Shown: positions 26,739-35,258 of the stretch, piece after piece
Layout of the letters: each line of letters begins with the position of its first letter
Numbering within the stretch: the first letter of the stretch is position 1
DNA from: Mycobacterium sp.
Lineage (GTDB): Bacteria; Actinomycetota; Actinomycetes; Mycobacteriales; Mycobacteriaceae
Assembly: GCF_025933915.1 (NCBI RefSeq)
Contig: NZ_JAICZA010000031.1
Location: forward strand, 1 to 38,601
Direction: 5' to 3'
Length of the DNA: 38,601 nucleotides
Program-made: the position numbers and the translations under genes
The notes under the pieces: generated by a model
The model's database searches: none
The model's input: the letters and a program-made list of their open reading frames with translations, nothing else
Told to the model about the DNA's origin: nothing

Positions 26739-27236
26739 CTACTTGGACGCGGTGTTATGGCGGCCGGTTTCGCGGTGGTGCGCCGACATGTCCTCCGTGG
26801 GGGAGTTGTCCGGGATCGGCTGCTCCTGGCTCCACGCGGCGTCGCGGCCGGAGGCGGGGTCGTCGGCACTGCCACCGGTCTCGCCCTTCACCCTCGGGTC
26901 AATGCTGTCAGCACGCTTCCACTGCTCGTCCAGCTGTTCGCGCGAGGACGCCGCTTCGGTCTGATGCGCTGATGCTCGATCCTGCAGCCGGGCGGCTTCT
27001 GCCGCCTTGACTTCGGCTTCGGCCTGCGCCGCACGGGCTTTCGCGGCCGTCTCCGCCGCCAGCGCCTCGCGGCGCTCGACCTTGCCGGTCTCCAGCTTGG
27101 CCTCCTCGCGAATCCCTTCGGCCTCGCGCTGACGGCGGCGCCCGCTCGCTCTGCGGGCTGCGATCACCAGGGCGATGATGACCAGGACGGCCGCAACCGC
27201 GGCGACGACGATCCAGACGGTGGTGCTGGTGTTCAT
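26739..27236 (-). CDS. Membrane-anchored coiled-coil protein of unknown function
   Basis: I do not recognise this 165-residue protein. From the ATG at 27236 (GGAG upstream) it has one N-terminal membrane helix at about residues 7-27 (VWIVVAAVAAVLVIIALVIA). A basic stop-transfer segment (RRASGRRRQR) follows, then a long charged, Ala/Glu/Lys/Arg-rich region of about 75 residues that is probably a coiled coil, and a polar Asp/Ser-rich tail. The basic patch suggests the coil faces the cytosol. The frame continues upstream to 27398, but that part would overlap nat and is not needed. It runs against the direction of hsaB and nat, convergent with hsaB and divergent from nat, and separates nat from the hsa operon. 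Frame use and codon bias look real, but function is unknown. Confidence 0.7.
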   Translation of the reverse strand: MNTSTTVWIVVAAVAAVLVIIALVIAARRASGRRRQREAEGIREEAKLETGKVERREALAAETAAKARAAQAEAEVKAAEAARLQDRASAHQTEAASSREQLDEQWKRADSIDPRVKGETGGSADDPASGRDAAWSQEQPIPDNSPTEDMSAHHRETGRHNTASK

Positions 27237-27363
27237 GATGGACTCCGTTGTCGATGTGGGAAGCGCTAAGCCCCTGTCGGCGGATAGCCCTATTCGACAG
27301 GAATGAAACAACCGATGCCGGTGCCCGCTGCTTCGGCCGGAACGCCGCAGGCAGAATGGTTTT

Positions 27364-28194
27364 ATGACGCTGGATCTGGGCGCGTACTTCGACCGCATCG
27401 GCTACCGCGGTGCCGCCGAGCCGAATCTCGAGGTGCTGCAGGATCTGATGACCGCGCACACCGGTGCGATCCCGTTCGAGAACCTCGATCCCCTGATGGG
27501 GGTGCCAGTCGACGATCTGAGCCCGGGAGCCCTTACCGACAAGCTGGTGCACCGGCGCCGCGGCGGCTACTGCTACGAGCAGAACGGCCTGATGGGATAC
27601 GCGCTGGCCGAGATCGGGTTTCGGGTGCGGCGTCTGGTCGGCCGGGTGGTCTGGATGCTTCCGCCCGACGCGCCGTTGGGCGCCCAGACACACACGGTAT
27701 TGGCGGTGACGTTCCCGGGTTCGCAGGGCTCCTATCTGGTCGACGTCGGCTTCGGTGGCCAGACACTGACCTCCCCCATCCGCTTCGAGACCGCAAACGC
27801 CCAACAGACAACACACGAGCCGTACCGGCTCAACGACCGGGGCGACGGCCTGGTGCTGCAAGCCATGGTTCGCGGCGACTGGAAACCGCTGTACGTATTC
27901 GGCACCCAGACCGTGCCGCAGATTGATCTGAAAGTGGGTAGCTGGTACGTCTCCACGCACCCCGAGTCGATCTTCGTGACCGGCCTGATGGCCGCCCTGA
28001 CGACTGACGACGCCCGCTATAACCTGGCCGGCCGCAACCTGACCGTCCACCGCGCCGACGGCAGCGAGAAAACCCGCCTCGACGACGCGGCGGCGGTCAT
28101 CGACGTGCTCAGTGAGCGATTCGGCATCGACGTGGCCGGCCTGGGCGAGCGGGGCGCGCTCGAGGCGCGCATCGGGCAGGTGCTCGACGCTTAG
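27364..28194 (+). CDS. nat: Arylamine N-acetyltransferase
   Basis: NAT transfers acyl groups (acetyl or propionyl from CoA) to arylamines and hydrazines, including isoniazid. It lies with steroid catabolism genes in mycobacteria and may use propionyl-CoA from cholesterol. The 276-residue protein has the catalytic triad Cys70 (GGYCYEQNG), His110 (QTHTVLAV) and Asp127 (YLVDVGFGG), at the standard positions, and the N-terminal IPFENLDPLMG. The ATG at 27364 is fixed by family alignment. In M. tuberculosis Rv3566c is transcribed with hsaADCB; here an opposite-strand gene intervenes, so a promoter in 27237-27363 is likely. No KstR operator was found in that gap. It is convergent with aspB. Confidence 0.95.
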   Translation: MTLDLGAYFDRIGYRGAAEPNLEVLQDLMTAHTGAIPFENLDPLMGVPVDDLSPGALTDKLVHRRRGGYCYEQNGLMGYALAEIGFRVRRLVGRVVWMLPPDAPLGAQTHTVLAVTFPGSQGSYLVDVGFGGQTLTSPIRFETANAQQTTHEPYRLNDRGDGLVLQAMVRGDWKPLYVFGTQTVPQIDLKVGSWYVSTHPESIFVTGLMAALTTDDARYNLAGRNLTVHRADGSEKTRLDDAAAVIDVLSERFGIDVAGLGERGALEARIGQVLDA

Positions 28195-28210
28195 TCCGCT
28201 GCCGCTGCCG

Positions 28211-29377
28211 CTAGCGCGCCGAGAGCCACGGCCCGAGCCGTCGCACCGCTTCCTCGATGTCGTTGGTGGGGCCGGCGAAGGACAGCCGGACGAACGAATT
28301 GCCCCTGGTGGTGTCGAAGTCGATGCCCGGTGCGATGGCAACGCCGGTTTCCTCCAACAGTTTTGAACAGAACCTGAGCGAGTCGTCGGTGAAATCCGAG
28401 ACGTCGGCGTACACGTAGAAGGCGCCATCGGTGGGCGCCAGCCGCTCGACGCCGATGCCGCGCAGCCCGTCCAGCAGCAACGAGCGGTTCCTCGCGTAGT
28501 GATGCAGGTGGCCGTCGGCCTCGGCCGTCGCCTCCGGGGTAAAGGCCGCCACCGCGGCGAGCTGCGACAGCACGGGCGGGCAGATGGTGAAGTTCCCGGT
28601 GAGGCGATCCACCGCGCGGCGTAACTCGGCCGGCACCAGCAGCCAGCCGAGCCGCCAGCCCGTCATGGCGTAATATTTCGAAAAGCTATTGGCCACCACG
28701 GCATTTCGCGATGTCTGCCACGCGCAGCTGGTCTGCGGCGCGCCTTCGTAGACCAGGCCGTGGTAGACCTCGTCGCTGATCAACCGCGCCCCCGAGGCGT
28801 CGCACCAGGACGCGATGGCGGCCAGCTCCTCCGGCGGTATGACCGTTCCGGTGGGGTTGGCGGGGCTCGCCACGATGACGCCCTGCACCGGGGGGTCGAG
28901 TTCGGCGAGCATCTGCGCGGTGGGCTGGAAGCGGGTCTGCGGCCCGCAGGGGATCTCCACCACCTCGCATCCCAATGCCGACAAGATGTTTCGGTAGCAG
29001 GGGTAGCCGGGGCTGGCCAGCGCTACCCGATCACCGACGTCGAAGCAGGCCAGGAAGGTGAGCAGGAACCCACCCGAAGAGCCCGTGGTGATCACCACCG
29101 CGTCGGCCTCGACCTCGAGCCCGTGCTGGCGCTGGTAGTCCGCGGCGATCGCGGCACGCAGCTCGGGGATACCCAAGGACACCGAGTAACCGAGCTCGTT
29201 GGAATGCACGGCCGCCGCCGCGGCCGCTCGCACCGGCTCGGGTGCTCCGACGCTGGGCTGGCCCGCCGACAAGTTGACCAGATCACCGTGGCTGCGTTGG
29301 CGTTCGGCCGCCGCCAACCAGACATCCATCACATAGAACGGTGGGATGCCGGCGCGCAGCGAGACACGATCGGTCAC
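28211..29377 (-). CDS. aspB: PLP-dependent class I/II aminotransferase (AspB)
   Basis: This 388-residue fold-type I aminotransferase has LSAGQPSVGAPEP near residue 36, the phosphate-binding TTGSSGGFLL near 95, SPANPTGTV near 168, ISDEVYHGLVYEG near 197 and the PLP-lysine segment NSFSKYYAMTGWRLGW near 230. It matches Rv3565 in place and length. The amino donor/acceptor pair is unknown; the name aspB is inherited annotation, and no step in HIP degradation is firmly assigned to it. The start is a GTG at 29377 that overlaps the fadE33 TGA by four bases (GTGA), so it is the terminal, translationally coupled gene of the fadD3-fadE31-fadE32-fadE33-aspB operon under KstR2. Confidence 0.9.
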   Translation of the reverse strand: MTDRVSLRAGIPPFYVMDVWLAAAERQRSHGDLVNLSAGQPSVGAPEPVRAAAAAAVHSNELGYSVSLGIPELRAAIAADYQRQHGLEVEADAVVITTGSSGGFLLTFLACFDVGDRVALASPGYPCYRNILSALGCEVVEIPCGPQTRFQPTAQMLAELDPPVQGVIVASPANPTGTVIPPEELAAIASWCDASGARLISDEVYHGLVYEGAPQTSCAWQTSRNAVVANSFSKYYAMTGWRLGWLLVPAELRRAVDRLTGNFTICPPVLSQLAAVAAFTPEATAEADGHLHHYARNRSLLLDGLRGIGVERLAPTDGAFYVYADVSDFTDDSLRFCSKLLEETGVAIAPGIDFDTTRGNSFVRLSFAGPTNDIEEAVRRLGPWLSAR

Positions 29378-30324
29378 GGCGTCCTGAGTACCTCGGATTC
29401 CAGTCGGTTAAGCAGCTCTCGTGGCGTATCCAGCAGATGCGCGCTGCCGTGGGCGCGTTTGAAGTACAGGTGCATGTCGTGCTCCCAGGTGATTGCGATG
29501 CCGCCGTGCAGCTGGATGCCTTCGGCGGCCACGGTGTTCAGGGCCTCGGTGGCGGCCAGGCGGGCGGCGGCGGCGTTGGTGGGAGTGGGGTCGTCACACG
29601 CGTCGGCGACGACGGCCTTCGCCGCGGCGACCGTGACATACATATCCGCCATCCGATGCTTGAGCGCCTGAAAGCTGCCGATCGGACGGCCGAATTGCAC
29701 TCGGTCCTTGGCGTATTCGACGGTCAGCTCCAAACAGCGTTCGGCGGCACCGATCTGCTCGGCGGCCAGCAGGACGGCCGCCTTGTCCGCCAGGCCCGGG
29801 TCCGGGCCGATCGCTTCGGTTTCCTCCGGTTGCACCCGCGCCAGGCGCCGGGTCGGGTCCATCGTGGTGACGGCCCGCGTGCCGAATCGGGTCCACCTGC
29901 TCAGCCGGCCGTCCTCGACGGCGACCACGACGTCGGCGATGTCGCCGTTGACCACATAGTCGGCATCGAGCACCAGCGCGCCGATCGAGATGCCCTCGCC
30001 CAGACCTTCCAACGTCGCGGCGTCCGGCTCGGCGGCGCTCAGTAGCGCCAGCTCGGCCAGCGTGGTGCCCAGCAGCGGGGAGGGCACCAGGGCGCGGCCC
30101 AGCTCCTGTAAAACCGCTGCGGCATCGGCCAATTCACCGCCCGCGCCGCCCAATTCCTCGGGTATGACCAGGGCCGCGGCACCGACCTGCTCGCAGAGCA
30201 GTTGCCAGAGTGATTCGTCGTAGCCGCGGTCAGACTCCATGGCGGCGCGCACCGCCGCCGGAGCGGCGTGCTTGGCTACCAGGGCGGCGACGGTCTCGGC
30301 CAGCATCTGCCGTTCTTCAGTCAT
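29374..30324 (-). CDS. fadE33: Acyl-CoA dehydrogenase FadE33
   Basis: This 316-residue acyl-CoA dehydrogenase chain is shorter than ordinary members, as in H37Rv. It keeps LVIPEELGGAGGEL, EYAKDRVQFGRPIGSFQALKH and LHGGIAITWEHDMHLYFKRAH. It lacks the Glu of the xERG helix present in FadE30 and FadE31 and resembles the first half of FadE34. Chains of this type usually pair with a second FadE chain in an alpha2-beta2 enzyme (inference for this pair). The role lies in late steroid ring C/D (HIP) degradation. The ATG at 30324 is 31 nt after fadE32, and the stop overlaps the aspB GTG. It is regulated with fadD3 by KstR2. Confidence 0.92.
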   Translation of the reverse strand: MTEERQMLAETVAALVAKHAAPAAVRAAMESDRGYDESLWQLLCEQVGAAALVIPEELGGAGGELADAAAVLQELGRALVPSPLLGTTLAELALLSAAEPDAATLEGLGEGISIGALVLDADYVVNGDIADVVVAVEDGRLSRWTRFGTRAVTTMDPTRRLARVQPEETEAIGPDPGLADKAAVLLAAEQIGAAERCLELTVEYAKDRVQFGRPIGSFQALKHRMADMYVTVAAAKAVVADACDDPTPTNAAAARLAATEALNTVAAEGIQLHGGIAITWEHDMHLYFKRAHGSAHLLDTPRELLNRLESEVLRTP

Positions 30325-30355
30325 GGGCGCCGCTCCTTCGGGACTCGACTCGTGC

Positions 30356-31318
30356 TCATAGGGCCTCCAGCACTCGCCGCCGATGGTCCTCCGGCGTGCC
30401 CCAGGCGGATCGCAGCGCCTGCACCCGCAGCAGCAACAGCGACAGGTCGTGCTCCTGGGTGAAACCGATCGCACCGTGGGTCTGCAGCGCCGAGCGCGCG
30501 GCCAACAGCCCCGCCTCCGACGCTGCCGCCTTGGCCGCGCTGACGTCCCGAGCGCTCGCGCTCGGGTCATCGGCCAAAGCCAACGCCGCGCCGTGCACCA
30601 GCGGCCGGGCCAGTTCGATGGCGATGTGCACGTCGGCGAGCTTGTGTTTGATCGCCTGATACGAGCCGATCACCCGCCCGAACTGGGTGCGCTGCTTGGC
30701 GTAGTCGACGGCGGCGTCGCGCAGCGCCTCGGCGGCGCCGACCAGTTGTGCCGCGGTGGCCAGCGCGCCGAACTCGTAGGCGCGCTCGATATCCGCATCC
30801 CACGCCGACCCGGCCGCGGTCACGTCGAACAGGCGCCGGCTGGGGTCGACGGACTCGTGCTCGTCACCCGCGGTGGCTGCGGCGACCCCGTCATCACCGG
30901 CCAGCAGCACCAGCCCGGCCGCGTCGGCGTCAACGGCCCGCGGTACCCGCGGCGGCAGCGCGACAGTGGCGATGAGCTCACCGGCGGCCAGCGCCGCGCA
31001 GCGCTCGGCGTGATCGTCGGCGGCCAGCAATACCGGTGCCACAGCGATGGATTCGACCACCGGGCCGGGCACACACCAGCGCCCGAGGCGCTCGAGGGCG
31101 ACGACCAGGTCGATCGGGTGAGCCTCGATGCCATCGAATTTCTCCGGCACGGCCAGGGCGGTGACGCCCAGGTTAGCCAGCTGCTCCCACACCTTGCGGC
31201 CCGGCGCGGTATCGCCCGCGGCCCACGCGCGCACGGCGCCGGGCAGGTCCGCCGCGCCGAGCGCGGCGTCGATGCTGGCCGCGAAGTCACGCTGCTGTTC
31301 GTCTAGCGCAAATTTCAC
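30356..31318 (-). CDS. fadE32: Acyl-CoA dehydrogenase FadE32
   Basis: This 320-residue short FadE chain begins MKFALDEQQRDFAASIDAAL. It contains VDYAKQRTQFGRVIGSYQAIKH and THGAIGFTQEHDLSLLL, again the subtype of the FadE34 first half with no xERG Glu. FadE32 is one of the acyl-CoA dehydrogenases needed for the final open-ring intermediates from HIP and probably works with a partner FadE such as FadE31. The start is a GTG at 31318 overlapping the fadE31 TGA by four bases (GTGA), so the frame extension to 31441 is not used. Length and order match Rv3563. Confidence 0.92.
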   Translation of the reverse strand: MKFALDEQQRDFAASIDAALGAADLPGAVRAWAAGDTAPGRKVWEQLANLGVTALAVPEKFDGIEAHPIDLVVALERLGRWCVPGPVVESIAVAPVLLAADDHAERCAALAAGELIATVALPPRVPRAVDADAAGLVLLAGDDGVAAATAGDEHESVDPSRRLFDVTAAGSAWDADIERAYEFGALATAAQLVGAAEALRDAAVDYAKQRTQFGRVIGSYQAIKHKLADVHIAIELARPLVHGAALALADDPSASARDVSAAKAAASEAGLLAARSALQTHGAIGFTQEHDLSLLLLRVQALRSAWGTPEDHRRRVLEAL

Positions 31319-32460
31319 TTCGTGCCCCCGGACTTTTCGCGCGGCAGGCCCAGCAGCCGCTCGGAGATGATGTTGCGCTGAATTTCGTTGGTGCCGGCGT
31401 AGATCGGGCCACCCAGGGCGAACAGCAGCCCCTCGGTCCACGGGCCGGCGAGTTCCCCGTCAGCGGCGAGGAGGTCGAGTGCGGTCTGGTGCAGTTCGAC
31501 GTCGAGATCCGACCAGAACACTTTGGTCACCGACGATTCGGCGCCCAGCTCGCCGCCGAGGGCCAGCCTGGTCACCGTCCCGAAAGTCTGCAGCCGGTAA
31601 GCCTGCGCTTTGATCCAGCCGTCGGCGACGCGGTCGGCGAACGCGGCCGGTGAGCCGCTGTCCTTCCACAGCCGCACCAACCGTTCCGCCGTCGCCAGGA
31701 AGCGGGCCGGGCTGCGCAGCGACATGCCCCGCTCATTGCTCGACGTGCTCATGGCCGCCCGCCAACCTTCGTGCGGGGTGCCGATCACATCCTCGTCGGG
31801 CACGAAAACGTCGTCGAGGAAGATCTCACCGAAGCCGGTGTCCCCGCCCAGCTGGACGATGGGCCGCACGGTGATGCCCTTGGCTTTGAGGTCGAACATG
31901 AAGTAGGTCAGCCCGTTGTGGCGCTCGGCGCCGGGGTCGGAGCGGAACAGCCCGAATCCCCGCTCGGCGAACGGCGCCCGCGAGCTCCAGATCTTCTGAC
32001 CGTTGAGCAGCCAGCCGCCGTCGGTCTGGGTGGCGGTGGATCGCAACGACGCCAGGTCGCTGCCCGACTCGGGCTCCGACCACGCCTGCGCCCAGATCTC
32101 TTCGCCGCTAGCCATTTTCGGCAGGATCCGGTCCTGCTGCTCCTCGGTTCCGTGCGCGAACAGCGTCGGGGCCAGCATCGACGTGCCGTTGGCGCTGGCC
32201 CGGCCGGGCGCCCCGGCGCGAAAATACTCCTCTTCGAACACCACCCAGTGCAGCAGCGGCGCGTCGCGGCCGCCGTAGCGCTTCGGCCAGGTGATCACCG
32301 ACAGACCGGCGTCGAACAGCACCCGGTCCCAATGCCGGTGCTGGTCGAACCCTTCGGCGTTGTCGTACGACTTCGTCGGGATCGACTCCACGTTGGCCGA
32401 CAGGAATTCCCGAACCTCGGCCGCAAACGCCAGGGTGTCGTCGTCTAGCTCCAGATCCAT
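31315..32460 (-). CDS. fadE31: Acyl-CoA dehydrogenase FadE31
   Basis: The 381-residue protein is a full acyl-CoA dehydrogenase: N-terminal helical domain, AWSEPESGSDLASLR and LLNGQKIWSS in the beta domain, and IYAGTNEIQRNIISERLLGLPR (here cited as IYAGTNEIQRN) at the C-terminus. The medium-chain-type Glu is Ala in IYAGT, while Glu243 in SNERGMS sits at the isovaleryl-type catalytic position. It works in degradation of rings C/D, downstream of HIP-CoA, likely as the active chain with FadE32 or FadE33 (inference). The ATG at 32460 shares one base with the fadD3 stop, and the stop overlaps fadE32. Order and size match Rv3562. Confidence 0.93.
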   Translation of the reverse strand: MDLELDDDTLAFAAEVREFLSANVESIPTKSYDNAEGFDQHRHWDRVLFDAGLSVITWPKRYGGRDAPLLHWVVFEEEYFRAGAPGRASANGTSMLAPTLFAHGTEEQQDRILPKMASGEEIWAQAWSEPESGSDLASLRSTATQTDGGWLLNGQKIWSSRAPFAERGFGLFRSDPGAERHNGLTYFMFDLKAKGITVRPIVQLGGDTGFGEIFLDDVFVPDEDVIGTPHEGWRAAMSTSSNERGMSLRSPARFLATAERLVRLWKDSGSPAAFADRVADGWIKAQAYRLQTFGTVTRLALGGELGAESSVTKVFWSDLDVELHQTALDLLAADGELAGPWTEGLLFALGGPIYAGTNEIQRNIISERLLGLPREKSGGTK

Positions 32461-33995
32461 CAGTCCAGCTCTCGCAGTTGTGGTTTGACCACCTTGCCGC
32501 CCGCATTGCGCGGCAACGCGTCGACGAACCGCACCGACCGCGGTGCCTTGAAGTTCGCCAAATGCTCACGGGTGTAAGCGATTACGGATTGTTCTTCGAG
32601 TTCGGTGCCGGGCCGGGTGACGAGATACGCCCGGCCAACCTCGCCGAGCCGCTCGTCGGGAACCCCGATCACCGCGGCGTCGGCCACGCCTTCCATCCGG
32701 GCCAGCACCTGCTCGATCTCGGCCGGGTAGACGTTGAATCCGCCGCAGATGTACATGTCTTTCAGCCGATCGGTGATGCGCAGGTTGCCGGATCCGTCGA
32801 GCACACCGATGTCGCCGGTGTGCAGCCAGCCGTCGGCGTCGATGGCCGCCGCGGTGGCCGCCGCGTCGTCGAGGTAGCCCAGCATCACATTCGGCCCGCG
32901 CAACAGAACCTCCCCTGATTCACCGGATTCGGTTGCGTCAATGCGTAATTCGAAGTCGGCGAACGGGCGTCCACAGGTGGTCGCGACGGTGACCGCGTCG
33001 TCGTCGGCGCGGCACATGGTCCCCATGCCGTTGGCCTCGGTGAGCCCGTAGGCGGTCAGCACGATGTCGATGTCGAGCTCGGACTGCATGCGCTCGACCA
33101 ACACGACCGGCACGGTCGCCGCCCCCGTCACCGCGAAGCGTAGCGAGCTCAGGTCGTGGTCGTCGCGCGCGGGATGGTCCAGCAGGGTCTGGTAAATCGT
33201 TGGCGGACCGGGCAACACGGTGATGCGGTGCTGCTCGATCGCCTGCAGCGCGCGCAACGGGTCGAAGGTCAGGTGCGGGATCAGCGTCGCGCCGGTCTGC
33301 AGGCAGGCCAGGATGCCGGCCTTGTAGCCGAAGTTGTGAAAGAACGGGTTGATGCACAGGTAGCGGTCGTCGGCGGTGATCTTGCCGTTGGCCGCCCACG
33401 ACGCCGAGGCCGACAGCGACTGCCGGTGCGCACACAGCACACCTTTGCTGCGGCCGGTGGTGCCCGAGGTGAACAGGATGTCGCTGATGTCGTCGGGCGT
33501 GACCGCCGCGGCCCGGGCTTCGACGGCGTCGAGGTCGGTGCCGGCGGCCACGAACTCGTCCCACGTCCCATCTGGGGCGTCGATCGGTATCCGCACGACG
33601 TGCCGCAACGCGGGCAGCGTCGCCCGATCCAGATCGGCGACGCGGTCGTTGCCCAGGAATTCGCCCATGCCGAACAGCACCGGCGCGCCGACGCGGGCCA
33701 GGATGTCGCCGGCCTCCGCGGCCGTGTAGCGGGTGTTCAGCGGAACCATCGCGGCACCGGCGTGATGGATAGCCAGGCAGGCCACCACCCAATGCCAGGT
33801 GTTGGGCGACCAGATCGCCACCCGGTCGCCGGCCCGCACACCGAGGCCGATGAGCGCCGCCGCCGCCCGGTGCACTTCATCGCGCAACGCCGCGGCGGTG
33901 AAGGACCGTTCCTCGGTGATCAGGGCGTCGTGATCGGGGAGTCGGCGCGCCAAACGATCCAGCGCCGCGGGCACGGTGCGGGGATCGGTGGTCAT
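32460..33995 (-). CDS. fadD3: HIP-CoA ligase FadD3
   Basis: FadD3 activates HIP, the propanoate side chain of the remaining C/D rings, to HIP-CoA with ATP and CoA. HIP-CoA is the effector that releases KstR2. The 511-residue protein is an ANL-family ligase with the P-loop LFTSGTTGRSKGV near residue 185, TAYGLTEANGMGT near 328, a hinge region GWLHTGDIG and ITDRLKDMYICGG, and a C-terminal catalytic Lys in NAGGKVVK. The ATG at 33995 is chosen (AGGAG about 12 nt upstream); the frame extends to 34058 through the palindromic repeat. It is the first gene of a five-gene, tightly overlapping minus-strand operon and diverges from fadE30 across a KstR2 operator. Confidence 0.95.
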   Translation of the reverse strand: MTTDPRTVPAALDRLARRLPDHDALITEERSFTAAALRDEVHRAAAALIGLGVRAGDRVAIWSPNTWHWVVACLAIHHAGAAMVPLNTRYTAAEAGDILARVGAPVLFGMGEFLGNDRVADLDRATLPALRHVVRIPIDAPDGTWDEFVAAGTDLDAVEARAAAVTPDDISDILFTSGTTGRSKGVLCAHRQSLSASASWAANGKITADDRYLCINPFFHNFGYKAGILACLQTGATLIPHLTFDPLRALQAIEQHRITVLPGPPTIYQTLLDHPARDDHDLSSLRFAVTGAATVPVVLVERMQSELDIDIVLTAYGLTEANGMGTMCRADDDAVTVATTCGRPFADFELRIDATESGESGEVLLRGPNVMLGYLDDAAATAAAIDADGWLHTGDIGVLDGSGNLRITDRLKDMYICGGFNVYPAEIEQVLARMEGVADAAVIGVPDERLGEVGRAYLVTRPGTELEEQSVIAYTREHLANFKAPRSVRFVDALPRNAGGKVVKPQLRELD

Positions 33996-34024
33996 CGGCG
34001 ACGCTCCTCGAATGCTCTGAGTCA

Positions 34025-34075
34025 GATCGCTCGGCCTCCTCATGCCGCCCCGCGGCATGCGTCGTCACCGAGCTA
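34025..34075. repeat. Palindromic intergenic repeat, copy 2
   Basis: A perfect 8-bp stem, CATGCCGC (34041-34048) and GCGGCATG (34052-34059) with a CCC loop, lies in a segment that starts GATCGC and ends TCGTCACCGAGCTA. It matches 14273-14325 with a paired stem change (C-G there, T-A here). It lies in the fadD3 5' region, ending 4 nt before the KstR2 operator. Confidence 0.65.
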
Positions 34076-34078
34076 CAA

Positions 34079-34092
34079 AGCAAGTGCTTGGT
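34079..34092. promoter_or_regulatory. KstR2 operator (fadE30/fadD3)
   Basis: AGCAAGTGCTTGGT fits the KstR2 consensus AnCAAGnnCTTGnT in full. It lies between the divergent fadD3 and fadE30 operons, 17 nt before the fadE30 ATG, and should control both. Confidence 0.92.
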
Positions 34093-34096
34093 AGGT

Positions 34097-34102
34097 TAGC
34101 CT
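34097..34102 (+). promoter_or_regulatory. -10 hexamer (TAGCCT) for fadE30, probable leaderless start
   Basis: TAGCCT fits TANNNT and ends 7 nt before the ATG at 34110, where no ribosome site is apparent. It starts 4 nt after the KstR2 operator, almost as at kstR2. It lies inside a small inverted repeat, GTAGG and CCTAC (34091-34104). Confidence 0.5.
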
Positions 34103-34109
34103 ACAAGGC

Positions 34110-35258
34110 ATGCAGGACGTCGAGGAGTTCCGGGCCGAGGTCCGCTCTTGGCTCGCCGACAATCTGGTCGGCGAATTCGCCGCTCTCAAGGGCCTTGGCG
34201 GCCCCGGCCGTGAGCACGAGGCCTTCGAGGAACGCCGGGCCTGGAACCAGCATCTCGCCAAGGCCGGACTGACCTGCCTGGGCTGGCCGGTCGAACATGG
34301 CGGTCGCGGGCTTTCCACCGCGCACCGGGTGGCGTTCTACGAGGAGTACGCCCGGTCCGACGCCCCGGACAAGGTCAATCACTTCGGCGAGGAGCTGCTG
34401 GGCCCGACGCTGATCGCGTTCGGGACGCCCGAGCAGCAGCAGCGTTTCCTGCCCAAGATCCTCGACGTCACCGAGCTGTGGTGCCAGGGCTATTCGGAGC
34501 CCGGCGCCGGCAGCGACCTGGCCAACGTGGCGACCACCGCCGAGCTGGACGGCGATCAATGGGTGATCAATGGCCAGAAGGTGTGGACGTCGCTGGCGCA
34601 CCTGTCGCAGTGGTGCTTTGTCGTCGCGCGCACGGAGAAGGGCTCCAAGCGGCACGCCGGCCTCTCGTATCTGCTGGTGCCGCTGGATCAGCCGGGTGTT
34701 CAGGTGCGCCCGATCGTCCAGATCACCGGCACCGCGGAGTTCAACGAGGTGTTCTTCGACGATGCCCGCACCGACGCCAACTTGGTGGTCGGTGAGCCGG
34801 GCGACGGCTGGCGGGTCGCGATGGGAACACTGACCTTCGAGCGCGGAGTGTCGACGCTCGGACAGCAAATCCGTTACGCCCGTGAGCTTTCCAACTTGGC
34901 CGAGCTCGCGCAGCGCACCGGCGCCGCAGACGACCCGTTCATCCGCGAGCGGCTGACCCGGGCGTGGACCGGGCTGCGGGCGATGCGCAGCTACGCGCTG
35001 GCCACGATGGACGTCGAGCAGCCGGGCCAGGACAACGTGTCGAAGTTGTTGTGGGCCAACTGGCATCGCGACCTCGGCGAGTTGGCGATGGACGTCATCG
35101 GCAAGCCCAGTCTGACGTTGACCGACGGCGAGTTCGACGAGTGGCAGCGGCTGTTCCTGTTCACCCGCGCCGACACCATCTACGGCGGGTCCAACGAGAT
35201 CCAGCGCAACATCATCGCCGAGCGGGTGCTCGGCCTACCCCGAGAGGTTAAGGGATGA
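34110..35258 (+). CDS. fadE30: HIP-CoA acyl-CoA dehydrogenase FadE30
   Basis: FadE30 performs the first dehydrogenation of the HIP-CoA propanoyl side chain. The 382-residue protein has YSEPGAGSDLANV, WVINGQKVWTS and IYGGSNEIQRN. The medium-chain-type Glu is Gly in IYGGS, while Glu244 in TFERGVS occupies the isovaleryl-type catalytic position. It matches Rv3560c in place and length. The ATG at 34110 has no ribosome site but a TAGCCT hexamer 7 nt upstream, so a leaderless transcript is likely. Its stop overlaps the ipdF ATG by four bases (ATGA). Control is through the KstR2 operator at 34079-34092. Confidence 0.94.
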   Translation: MQDVEEFRAEVRSWLADNLVGEFAALKGLGGPGREHEAFEERRAWNQHLAKAGLTCLGWPVEHGGRGLSTAHRVAFYEEYARSDAPDKVNHFGEELLGPTLIAFGTPEQQQRFLPKILDVTELWCQGYSEPGAGSDLANVATTAELDGDQWVINGQKVWTSLAHLSQWCFVVARTEKGSKRHAGLSYLLVPLDQPGVQVRPIVQITGTAEFNEVFFDDARTDANLVVGEPGDGWRVAMGTLTFERGVSTLGQQIRYARELSNLAELAQRTGAADDPFIRERLTRAWTGLRAMRSYALATMDVEQPGQDNVSKLLWANWHRDLGELAMDVIGKPSLTLTDGEFDEWQRLFLFTRADTIYGGSNEIQRNIIAERVLGLPREVKG

